In this document: positions 12,101-24,100 of the stretch, in pieces
Numbering within the stretch: position 1 is the first letter of the stretch
Layout: every line of letters starts with the position of its first letter
Assembly: GCF_965638725.1 (NCBI RefSeq)
Contig: NC_134957.1
Coordinates: 22,096,101 to 22,160,100, forward strand
From: Aptenodytes patagonicus
Lineage: Eukaryota; Chordata; Aves; Sphenisciformes; Spheniscidae
Direction: 5' to 3'
Length of the DNA stretch: 64,000 nt
The notes under the pieces: model-generated
What the model was told of the DNA's origin: nothing
The model's database searches: none
What the model saw: the letters and a program-made list of their open reading frames with translations, nothing else
Program-made: the position numbers and the translations under genes

Positions 12101-15100
12101 GTGAGCGCCCCGGCCGGGCTGGGGGCGGCGGCCCGGGGGCAGCGGGGCGGGCCGGTGTCTGTCGCGGGGAGCGGGGGGCCCTGTCCTGCCCCCCCGGGGC
12201 CGCGCCTCAGCAGCGGCACGGGCCGGGGCTCCCCGCAGGAGCCCGCGTTTCCTGGGGGCAGCGCCGCCCTCCCGCTTGTCGGTCTGTGGAGGCGCCGAAG
12301 GCAGCGCTCGCCTTTGGCCGGGCGATTCGGGCGGCCCCGTGCGGGCAGGGTGCCCGCAGGAGCCGTAACCCCGTGCGCACCCCCGGAGGTCGGAGGAATT
12401 CCTCTTTCCTTTTCCTTCTCCTCTCCGCGTGTGCTGGAGGAAGAGGCGTTGCTGCCAGCTGTGGCGGTCGCAGCCAGCTGGCGCTAGGCGGGCTCGCCCG
12501 GCTGCTGCTGGTACCTGAACCCGTCGAGGCTGCAGCCCGAGCAGGACTTGCAGCTGGCGAGTGCTCCCGCCCGCCCCAGTCACACCCGTAAGGGCAGCGG
12601 GCGCACCCGAAAGTCACCAGGCGGATGCGAAGAAACGCTTTATGGCTAGCCCAGCCCATGGTGGGATCAATTAGTGGGATTCTTATGGTGTGCTGTCCCG
12701 ATTTTCCATAAGATCTGTATCCTAGCTGGGCTGGCTAGGTGTGGCGGGTTCTTTTACTTAGTCATGAGTCCGTGTGTTGTGTGTCCTCGTCTCAGCCCGG
12801 GGAAGTGACGTTCGTGAAGCCTGGGAGATTTATAACCACGGTGAAAGTCCCTGTTGTTGCCATATGGTAGCGTTCAGATGTGACTTATGGTTTAAGCAGC
12901 AACAAAAAATCAGTAAATGCCCTGCGTCGCAGTCATTTTTTTATGTTCTGAAAAGGAAAAAAAATAGGTTACGTTAAATCACACTCATGAGCCAAATAAC
13001 TTGTTACAGTAGCATGGAAAACGCTAAATTTTAGAAAGGAAATTTTTGGCACTGGCTAGTAACTGTATAGTTTAATGTAGCAATTTAACTATATAGTGAG
13101 TTGCAAACTGTCTTGTGTTTATTATGTTCTGGTTTAGCGTGTGTGCAAAAACCCGTTACTAGAAGAAAGGATTGCTAGGTCTGGTGGAGGTGGAGAGAAA
13201 AGCTGGTAGCTTGGACTTTTGAAATTGCAAGGAGGAGCACGTGGCTCTTTCTCTTCAGGACAGGGTAAGCCAGATAAAGGAAGCCAAACTTCTCAGAATG
13301 GTGGTTTGAGACGTTTCTGCAGAAAGAGCCGCCTTCTGGTACTGCACAGCAAATTTAAATCAGATTTTTGTTAGGGTTGCCAATGCAGTAAGACCTATTT
13401 TTTTTTTTTCCTCGATGGGGACTAAAATGAAATGCAGCTTCTTTGATCTGTTTTAATTGGCAGCTAGGCAAAACTCCCAAATACTTCATGACATTTTATT
13501 CCATCTCTGAGATTGTGGGCTGTTTCTTTCAAGAATTCACATGGAACGATCTCTCCAAGGTGCATGTAACTGTTGATTAGACCATGTGACAAAAAATTCA
13601 TTTTCCTGAAATGCTGTCAGTCTTTTGAAATACAGTTTGTTTGCAGTGCTGTGCAAATTCAGCAATATTTAACACTGGTTAATTCCAAGTCTCAGTGCAG
13701 CTATTAGAAAAGACTCTGCTGATTTAAGTGGGGTTTGGATCAGGCCTGTGTGATTCTGCAAATGCTGGTTAAGCTGGCAGGAGCTCATCTCACTGCCTAG
13801 AATCACAGCTTAAAATCGCTCCTTTGCCCACACCCATCTATTTTTTTGCCCCATCTTTCTCTCGCGTGCATTTTATTAGCGTGTGGAGGAGGTTATCTAC
13901 ACAGAAGTTGAAATGACTATATTAATTATTTTGGGATTTGAACATCAACTGTTGGCATATGCAGTTACTTGAAAACCAGCTCTCGGGACATTCTCTCTCT
14001 TCCAGATTTCTAGCATAGCACGGCTTTATGTGTTGGCTTCTTTTTTTTCCAGGTTTCCATTGTGTATTGCCATTTACAAGCCTGTAAATAGCAGGTGCTC
14101 GGTTTGGATTCTTGATTTTCGCCTTTAGTTGTGCAGACTGCTGAGGACTGGAAGTAGTGTGGGGGTGATGTCCTAGAGGTATCTCACGATACTGGGTTTT
14201 AAACTTTCAGTGACTGGTTTGGCCAACAAGTCATACTCCAGAGGAGGCCTTGATTTCATGTCTGGTTGGTGGTTGCTGCCACAGTGAGAACAATGACCCA
14301 GTGTCCTGCGATAAAACCTTTTATAGAATCTTTATTGAGGAGTTTGCTTTTTTCCCAAGTAAAATCCTTAGAAAGGCCATGCTGCAAGTGCGACACGTAC
14401 TTCAGGAGGGAACCAAGCAGTATTTGTGAAAAGCTGATGTACTCTTCGTAGTTTGATTTGCAGCAAACCAAAGGAAAAACGAAAGGTTTCCTAACAGTCT
14501 CGTTCCTCTGAAATTGAGTGCACAGACACACAGCAAATATTTGGTCTCTTTTTTCATTTATGTTGTTGTGTATCATAGAGCTTGCAGATCAAAATCGTTT
14601 GTTAGCATGGTTTTAGGAAAAGCTACTTTCATGAGTGAAAGCAGGACCTCTCGGTTCCTACTCTGATTTCCATTTTCCAAGTTTGTTATTCAAGTAAGAT
14701 GACAGAGTGAGTCTTGAAGAGTAGAGTCTTTTTCCAGGTGCTGGCTGTAGGTTAGAAGTAAAAGGCTCCAATCCCTCAATCACTTCTTTTTCTGTACAGT
14801 CTAACTGAAGGGGTGACCGCTGGTATGTGCAAGCTCTCAAATCTTTGAGTCTTCCAGTAATATGATCTTATTTTTGTAAGATTACTGTGCCTCTGGGAGG
14901 TGATCTGTGGCCACTAGTTTCCTTTCATTCCTCCATTCCTCCAAGGAGCGACACATTTCAGTTGCAACCATTAGATTCAGGGCTATGGATCCGATATAAG
15001 GGGCTCCCATCCCATGAACGGTCTTTCTTCCAAGCAGTATTCTGTCAAGGTATCACAGAACTGCTCCGTTTTCAGTTCAAGAAAGATGTCTTTGTCTTTT

Positions 15101-18100
15101 CTGTTAAACTTGGTTGGTGGCTTTTAACATAATAGATGGATTTTAAAATAATCAGTAGAAGTAGACATTGAGCAATGTACCCTTTGCTGCATACATGCCT
15201 ATAAGTGCATGCGTAGCGATGCTGCTGGGACAGGTGCTAGAGGAGCCCTGGTAATCTTGTCACATCACCGTCACCGGTGGATTATTTTTGTCATGTTTCT
15301 AATGTACAAATATGCAAAATATATTTTATAACAAGGGAAAACACAGCATAAGTAACAGCTATTGAACATCTTGTTGTGGGTGTTATTTGTGTGAGTAAAC
15401 AAGGAATTGTTGTGGATGCTTTTGATTTGATGCTAAACTGTGGGCTCTCTTTTTGTCTGTTGAATTTGAACTTTTTTTCTTAAAATGGCTGTATTTCAAG
15501 TAGAAATGTTATTTGTCACAAGCTTTTCTGGGAATCCTTTCTGCTCTGTAGACATATGTTTTTTCTTTTTCAGTGACTCTGAGCAACCCTGTGGAAAAAG
15601 GTACGTGCATTCAATTTACTATTTGACATTCAGCCCTTGTGTAAAAAATTCACAAATGTTCTAGTTAAAATATCAGAACTACTTTCCGTCAATTTTTTAA
15701 ACTTACATACTCTTTCAGTGTTTCCTTTCTGTAATTACACATTCATGAAGTACACAACATGCGTTGTTAGACATACTATAACTTTTGGATGTATTGGGAA
15801 ATGCCCCTGTTTAGTCGCAGTATAAGCAGAAGAACATGAAAAGGCTTTGATCCCTTTTACTTTTTCAGAAAAAACTATGTGTGTCTATCTGTATACACCC
15901 ATGCACCTTTTCTCCCGTTCTGTTTTATGTTGTCAGAACTGATTTTACAAGCTAAACAGAAAAAACTAGTTCTGTTCTGTGGCCCGCCTGTTTTTTTTCA
16001 CTTTTATTTGATCTTTCAGTGAAAGCCAGTTTTAATGTTTTTTGTAGGGAGGCTTTTGCAAAAGATTTTTTGCTTGGTTCTGTTGACCACTAGCTGCATA
16101 TTGAGTGATAACACAGTAACTGTCAGTTACTACCACAGATGAGTTAGAGCAAAGGTCTCTGTCTCGTTATTATTTGGCTTGAACACTTCTCAGATTCATT
16201 TGGTAGTCCAGGCTGGCAGACAGCGTTCTGAGGTCCCAGGCGCAGTATCGTGAGGTTGCTGAACGAGTCGGACAGAGCAGCAGAATGAGTTGGACAGAGC
16301 AGCAGGATCACTTGATGAGACTGTTTCCACTGGTGCGTTGCTGGAGGCCACAGTCATGTTCTAAGAATAAGGGGTTAGTGGCCATTTTAGTATTCCTCTT
16401 CTTTCCTGGAGGTGCTTTGGAGGCATTTGGCTAATACAGATGGCCTCTTGCCTTCATTTCTTCTTCCAGGGTTACGAAGGATAGAAGTAGGTGTAGCGGT
16501 TTTCAGCTGGCAAATTGTGCCATGAAGAACAGTGCCAGCTGATACTTTAAAGATCCTCCAGATTGCTGCATTAAGTAAATTCTCTTTCCTCTACAGAGCT
16601 GTCTTAGTATTTGAAACTGTTACAGAGAAACTATAGAAAGCACGGTATTAATGATTATTCAGCAGAAGAAAGTTATTAGTTGCCTAATCTATTAGTGTAT
16701 CTCCAGGCCAGCTTCCTCTAACATGCTGCTGTATTGCTTTATCAACAGAATTAAACCTGTTGCAAGATTTATCTGTACATATTAATTTAAAAATGACTGA
16801 GCTCCACCTGCATGTAGTATAAGGATAACATCTCAAACAAACTTAAGAGCATAGTAATGAATTATCATTGATTCACACATCATTCACACAATCCATCACG
16901 TTCTTGTGAGGCGTATCAGGTCATTTGCCATCTCATTAGAAAGTCTCAAAGCTGTGTTTGGCCTTTTTACCAATTACATTTTCACACAGTCAGTCTTGCC
17001 TGAGAAGTTAGGAAGTGTTTGGATTTTAGACTTCTCTTTCCACTAGTAGTAGTCACTTTAATCTTAGCTTCTAGAATTTGAAGCTTAAATGAAACGGGGA
17101 GAATGAGGTTATTATTATGATTAAATGGTGTGTTTAAATAAAACTGTCTTGTAACTGATAATGTCTTAGTGAGTCGAATATTAAAGAAATAACAATCAAA
17201 TAGCTTGGTAGCTGAAGGATAGCTGTCCTTTGGCTTTCTGAACCACAGTATGCCTGCTTATGCCCAAAGGCTTTGAAATAAAGTTTGCATATTGAAACAA
17301 GATTACTCTGACGCATGCTGGATTTCATGTGATAACGTTGTGTCTCGTGGTTTACAATTCTTTCTCAGTAGCCACAAGACCTGTTTTGTGTGATTTGAGG
17401 GATGTTTTCCTGATTTGTTTTACTGTATCAACTGTGGTAGATCTAAAAGATGTTTAATAAGAGATTTGATTTTGCCTGCTGATGTAAAGCTCTGCTAGAG
17501 CGTGTTATTTCTCTCAACTCTCGCAAGTGGTGAAGGATGCATTGCACGAGTGGACAGTACCCTGATAATATGGTACTGTGATTCTAAGTACATTTAGTAG
17601 CAACTGAACCCAAAACGTGGAGATGCTGGAGTATTGCAGTATTAACCTTTATGCCGCTCAGCACCAGCCAGTTCTGCTTTGCCCGTGCCTAGGATATGGG
17701 GAGGAGCCAGGAATCCTGTCATTCCCATTGACACAGGGCTGTCACCTGCCTTGTGGGTGAAGTCACTTATAGTTGTGTTCTTCCTCACTTGCGGAATCGG
17801 ATCGGGTGGAGAAGGGGAGGCTTGTAAGATAGGTAACCCCTACCTGCAGCCACAGATCTTTGAAATTCTACTGACCCTTTGACCATAAGGTTTAGCTGTA
17901 TTGTAATACTGGTTGGTACTGTAAATCTTTCTTTTTTCCTTTATTTTCTTTTGTTATTGTTGTGAAAGATTAGAATTATGCCCATCATGAATGACTTCTT
18001 AAGCAAAAGTTTCATTCTTCTGCTTCTGTTTTTTGTTTTGTTTTTTTTTTTAGTGGCCTATCTTATAATATTCCATATTCTCTTTGTGCTCTTTGTGTGG

Positions 18101-21100
18101 ACATACTGGAAGTCTATTTTTACTCTCCCGGTGCAGCCAGGCAAAAAGGTAAGAGTCCAAGCACTTTTCACTCATTGCAGAACGAAAGCAGGGATGCTAA
18201 AGAGAACTCAAAAATCCTTCAGTCGAGTTGATCTGGACAAGTGCTCAGGTTTCCTAAAGAGATGGAAAGTGACCTAGAGTTGTCCATAAAAACCGAGTAA
18301 TTTACCGTTCTGAGAATCCTTTAACTCCCCAAAGAGCATGGTTTAAATCAGAGATGGCGTTAACGTTTCAAGCTGCCTTTTCAGGTGTTCCAGGAGCCGA
18401 TAGTGTTTTTCATGTTGAGAATAACAGGATTGATGATTATTAACTTACATATTTGCAGTGTCGTTGATCTCTAAGCATTTAAGCAAGTTGGAGGCCAAAT
18501 CCTGAGGACCTTCCTTAACCTAGCCTTACTGGAGTCTCCCGAGTAAGGACGTTCAGTTTTGGCTTTTGCTCTTCACGGAAGGTGTTACAGTGCCGGTGGA
18601 AACGGGTGCGTTTGCAATGGTAGTGGGGTTTCTGGATCCCTTGAGCCAGATGGTTGTGGTGGGTATGTGAATGTTCTGTGTCCCACCAAAGTCCAGCACT
18701 GCCTGCTCTGCTGGGAGCCCTTTGCCGGCTGGAGCGGGCCCCTTCGTAGTGGTTAAGTTTGCTTCATTTGTCAGACTCTTTCTTGCGATAGTGAGGGATA
18801 GAAGAATCTTTTTCCTTTTAAACATGCGGAGAGTCTGATGTCGCGTGTGTGTGGCAGTGAGGACTGTGGCTGTGTGCATAGCATACGGCTTTTGACGTGG
18901 TGCTGGGTATACAAGTTGCTCCAGTAGCTCCAGTCCTTGTACTTCCCTGGTCGGCAGCATCATGGAAGATAAGTGTAACGATACGCTATGGTAAAGAGAA
19001 ACTGGGGTTCAGTGTGACAGAAGTTGGTTGTTTCATGAATAATACTTTAGTTAAGGGTTTGGTATTGTTTTTTAACGTAGGTGGTTTATTTTAGGACAAG
19101 GGTATGATTTAGTGGTTTGAGCACAGGCCAGTTGGAGGCAGGCATTTTGTTTCAATTCTTTTTCTACCAAATACTTACTTTTTCCTGTTGCTCGGATGGG
19201 TGGCATTTTTTTCAATTTGTTTTACCTCTTTATGAAATGCTAGTAAAACACCATGTGTGGAGCAATAGAATGAGGATGATGTTTGTGTGGCATTGCAAAT
19301 CTACATGACCGAAATCAGGTCCTAATTACAAGAATGTGAATTTCTAAATAACAACTAATCCCGGTTTTAGAAATAGAAAACTGTGGCTGGGGACATAGTT
19401 TTATCTTCTTGCTCACAAGGGAAGCGCTTAAAGCATCCCTCTCATGGTTAGTAATGTTATTCATGGAAAATAGTAATCTAAGGCAGCAGCAGTAGCAATT
19501 CTAGTATGTTGTTTTGTGATGCTTAATTTCGCTTTTGTGTTTCTTATTGATGTATCATCGCAGAGTATCCTGGCTGTCCAGCACTCTCTCCCTTTGCCTT
19601 CTCAACAAGCACATTTTCACACTAGATTAATCTCATTAGAAGGAGCGGGAGGTAAAAACATTCGCAAACTTGCCTGTATTTGAAATGTTATCTCTGCTAC
19701 CCGTGGGTAACTGCTCCTCTCATGACTTCTGCTTCTAGTACCATATGTCCTATGCTGACAAAGAACGCTATGAAAATGAAGAAAGGCCGGAGGTGCAGAG
19801 GCAAATTCTCGCCGAAATTGCAAGGAAGTTGCCGGTGTACACAAGAACGGGGAACGGAGGTCAGCTAAGCAGCGAGCTTTGTTCCTCTAAATCTAATCAA
19901 GCACGCTGAAGTAGCATATGCTGGCGATCCAGATGATACCGCCGACCAACAGGGTGTTCCTAATGCCCCTGCATGCGCTGAGTAACTCTTGTGCGAATAA
20001 TTTTAATGGCTTTTCTCTCAGGTTTTATGTTTGGGAAAACAAAAAAGCCTTGAACGCTTGGGTTTGTCCTCAGTGGAGTCCCAGGTGCTGCCTTTGAGAA
20101 GCAGTATGTTACCCCTTGTATTTAGAGTTGAAAAGCCTACTTATGTTGTCTGCCTTTAGTAATAGTAACAGAATGACCAAATCTGTAGTTGTTTTTCCTT
20201 AAAATGGAGTCTAGCCAGAGGGAAGTGTACAATTTTGTTTTATTGCTTTTAAGCTGGCTGTGTGCTTTGCAGTGAGGCTCGTTCCCCCCATCTGCAAGGC
20301 TCCGGAAGGATTATGAGCATTGCTTATCGGATTGTGACCTGGCAGCAAAAATCAGCTGCAAATGCACTCATCTTTTGAAGTGATAAAGGAAAGAATATGA
20401 ATAGTTAGGAAATGAGCAGAATATTAACTATGGTGAAAAAAGAACACTTTTCTGTTACTTGGTATTAACGTGTCTTTAATTTCAGGTGTCCGATTCTGTG
20501 ATAGATGCCAGCTAATAAAACCTGATCGTTGTCACCATTGTTCCGTTTGTGCTATGTAAGTTACTGGACTGTTCTTCACTGAAGTGACTATAGTCACCAC
20601 TAAGTTATGTGAATGGGCCGGTCCTTCACGTGCCTGTTTACACATAAAGGTACCCAAGTACCTCTGTTCCAGCTGCAGGCGACAGAGTATGTTCGTGTGT
20701 GGCAGCGTTAGCATTTGCATTTCTGCTGCCTGTGGCCCTGAAGTGTTTGCAGTTCCCATACCTACAGGTGTATCGGCGTTCAGTGGCTGGAAAGCATGGC
20801 ATGTAGTGAAAACCAACTGATTAACCATTAACTGATCGTCCTTTTTTCTTTCTTGTCCTTTTGCAGATGCGTGCTAAAAATGGACCATCACTGTCCGTGG
20901 TACGTCCTAGATACTGGTTTGTACTTTTCTGAAAAGAGAGGTTGTTTAAATACTTTTCTTCCCCAGAATAGTGTCTGTATGCCCCTTTCATTTTAGACCC
21001 TGCATCTCTCTCTGTTGGGAAATTTATAAAATACTTACACTTTGAAATTGCCTGAACTGTTTGATATTTTGAAAGAGAGATCATTCATGTTTGTTCCATA

Positions 21101-24100
21101 AAGTATGCGTAAAAAAGCTGTTACATCGATATAATTTAAAGCCCAACTGCTAATTCACTCTTTGACCATTATTCAAATTTTAAAGGGGCTTCAACTTAGC
21201 CTTTAATTTTGGGTATATAATCATTTCAGCATGCAGTTGGTGGTTGCTTTCAATAACAATATTTGCACGCGGATTGTTTCTGAAATGATGCCTGCCACCT
21301 GTGCATGGTCAGAGACAGTTTGTGTGGAATGGTGCATGGATGAATTAAGCTTTACACTTTTTGAGAATTGCTGCCACTAAATTTCTTAAACTCCTCCTTT
21401 TTTTAAAGAGGGAAGATTTCAGAAATCAGAAGGAACACAAACATTTCCTCCCCTGAACCTCCCTGTTAACACTAAATTGTGAGGATTTTTCAAACCTGAG
21501 TTTTGAGACAAACACCTACTATTTTTTCCGCATTCCCTCGTTCCTTTTTAAAGTTGTCGTGTGCATGGACAATTATAGTAAAATTTGGGTTTATTTATTT
21601 TGTATGTAAACAAACAAGCAGTGGTGAATCTGGCTCCTGAGTTTTGCAGATGAATAAAGTAACACAGAAATCCCAGATCGGGTTACCTTTGGAGACAAGA
21701 AACAAACATTGAGTAATTAGAGCCTGCCTCTGACAAATTTACCAGTGGTACCAACTTTAAAACAGATTCCAAAAATACGAACTGTCCTTTTACTTGGCTT
21801 AGCAAGAATTCCTCAAGTGAAAAGCAAAAAGGCTTTTGTTATATTTCATTTTGACCACTAAGGGGAGCTGTTTATTGGCGAAATTGTGTTGTATACTCGA
21901 GAGGCTTAATAGAACCAAAAGAAATTGTAGTACTCATTGTTACAACCGTGCGCTGTACGTATCCTGACTTCAACTTTGCTTTTGTTCTCTAGGGTGAATA
22001 ACTGCATTGGATTTTCTAACTACAAATTCTTTCTACTGTTCTTAGCCTATTCTTTGTTGTATTGCTTGTATATTGCTGCAACAGTCTTCAAGTATTTCAT
22101 TAAGTACTGGACAGTAAGTTGTGAAATGTGGTTACTTTTTCATATCCTGTGAGCCTGGTGGGGTTTAGTCACTCTTGTTACTTTTTTGCTTTCAGTCAGT
22201 GGAGGGTCTGCATTTCTTCTGTAAGGTGTTTTCCTGTGCCCTGTTTTGAGTATAACTCCCATTATACGTCTGAAATGCACAAAGCGAGAAGCAAATAGAC
22301 TTCAGGAATTCCAAGTTGTAGAGTTAGCTTCTGGCAAAGAAGTTATATCCTTTTCCTGTTCTTGTGTTCGCATGTATGTATCTCAGAATCTTTCTTACCA
22401 AAGTATAACATCCTGGCACTGATCTGTACATATTTACTGAACAGTATCAAAAAACGGTGTTCATTTTGTAATCCCCACGTGACTCCTTGCTCAATTTAAA
22501 AGTTGACTGAAATAAAGTATGCTGCTGCTTCAGTTATCGATTATCATTCGTACGCAAGCAATGCCAACTGACAGTTCCAGTAAGAGACTGGCCTTTTGTC
22601 TCCAGGGTTTTTTGTGTCCCCTCTGCTGCTAACTCTGTATGACCGTGTTTAAGTAACTTCACTTTGCTGTGCATTAATTTATTAAATTCTCTTGGTTTAA
22701 TGGCTAATCACTTACATAAAATGCCTCCCGAGAGAGATGCTCATGGGACACTAGCAGGAATTGTTTCTTACGCTAAGAAAGGCACACAGGCTTGAGCTCT
22801 GTGGCTGCATATAGGGGATGTGCAAAGGCTGAGAAGTAATTTTTTTTCCTTTGCGGTCCCCACAGCCCATCTGTAGGTGTGCGCTCACGGGGATCCCTGG
22901 CACTTGACTCTTCTGCTGTAGAAGGAAATAAGTGTTTCTTCTGCTTGTAAGATCCCGCTTGGCTTTTAAACTCTTCCAGACCACCTATGCTCAGTTCTAA
23001 GGCTACCTGACCGCTATAGCTGTGGAGGGCAGGTTTTCTTGGCATGCCTTATATTGCAAGAGGTGCAGAATTTTAATATATGGGCAGGAAACGCAGCAGA
23101 ACGTAAACAGGGCTTCCAGAGCTTGTGCCTGCTTATTTCCCTGTGGGCCCAGGGCATGTTTCTTGTGCCCAGGTGGGAAGCTGTGATTGTACTGGCTCTG
23201 TTAGAGACAAGAAGTTAGTAGCAAAGCCCCACTCCTTCTGCTGCGGTTACAGGAGGGGAAACAAACCAGATCATTTCTTTGCCTCTTCTTGCTTTTTATA
23301 GTCAGGTGTGACTTTTGCGTAGACGAGTTGGAGAACTCCAAATGGGAGTTTTAGAGGATCTCTTTCTTCTCTCTCAGAACAAAGAATTTCCAGCTTTTAT
23401 TTGTTCCTATCACTTGTTCTGTGTTGCTTTTCTTTCCAGGGTGAGCTGACTAATGGACGTTCCAAATTCCACGTCCTTTTCCTCCTCTTTGTGGCGGTCA
23501 TGTTCTTCGTAAGCCTGATGTTTCTGTTTGGCTACCATTGTTGGCTCGTTAGTAGAAACAGATCTACTTTAGGTAAGGCTCTTGTGTCTTACTTCTTTAG
23601 GTAACATACACCAAAAGTGCTGTAAGAAGAAAAAAAGAAAAAAAAAAGGGCATTTGTGTTCAACTCCTATACCTTCCCGCTGGCTTATGAGGAGAGGAAG
23701 ATTTAAGATCTTGGCACAATGCTGCAGAAAATTGTCACTTCAAATGAGCTGCATTTATTAGCTGGTGTGACAAAAGCTTTGTTAGGGAAACGAGAGCCTT
23801 AAAGTGTAAAAGTCCAATTATAAAAATGTTATGCATATGTATAACTACATTTGCTGTGAAATGAGTGCAGCTTTTCAGGAATATTGGCTCTTTAAGCTCA
23901 TGTGCTGGAGCGCATCCTAAAACAGCCTAGTAAGGTTGGGAAAAACAGTGTCCATCTTCATTGACAAAGGCAAAGAAGTTATGACTGTAAAACCATTGAA
24001 ATGAAAATCTGAAACGGTATGATTTTGTCGAGTGATTTCTTTGTCTTTCCTCAGATAAATGTTGTTCAATTTTTAAAGCTTTTTGGATAAAGTTGTATAA

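Larger units (their letters stand above)
11480..12600 (+). promoter_or_regulatory. ZDHHC15: CpG island promoter of ZDHHC15
   Basis: GC content and CpG density rise sharply across this stretch and fall again after about 12.6 kb. The island contains the first coding exon and the start of intron 1. No TATA box is obvious, which fits a dispersed CpG-island promoter. A CTCF-like motif lies at 11831-11847. The transcription start cannot be fixed from sequence, but must lie upstream of the ATG at 11983. Confidence 0.85.

Noticed and set aside
12101-12591. Continuation of the ZDHHC15 exon 1 frame past 12100
   Set aside because: The open frame runs on into intron 1, but GTGAGC at 12101 is a good donor and the protein continues correctly in exon 2.
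11499-12659. Several long frames on both strands in the ZDHHC15 CpG island
   Set aside because: Arg/Pro/Ala/Gly-rich translations caused by high GC and lack of stop codons. Only the frame from 11983 to 12100 matches a protein family and has a splice donor.
21845-21862. CTCF-like ACCACTAAGGGGAGCTG in ZDHHC15 intron 6
   Set aside because: It has two mismatches at core positions of the CTCF motif, so it was not listed as a site.
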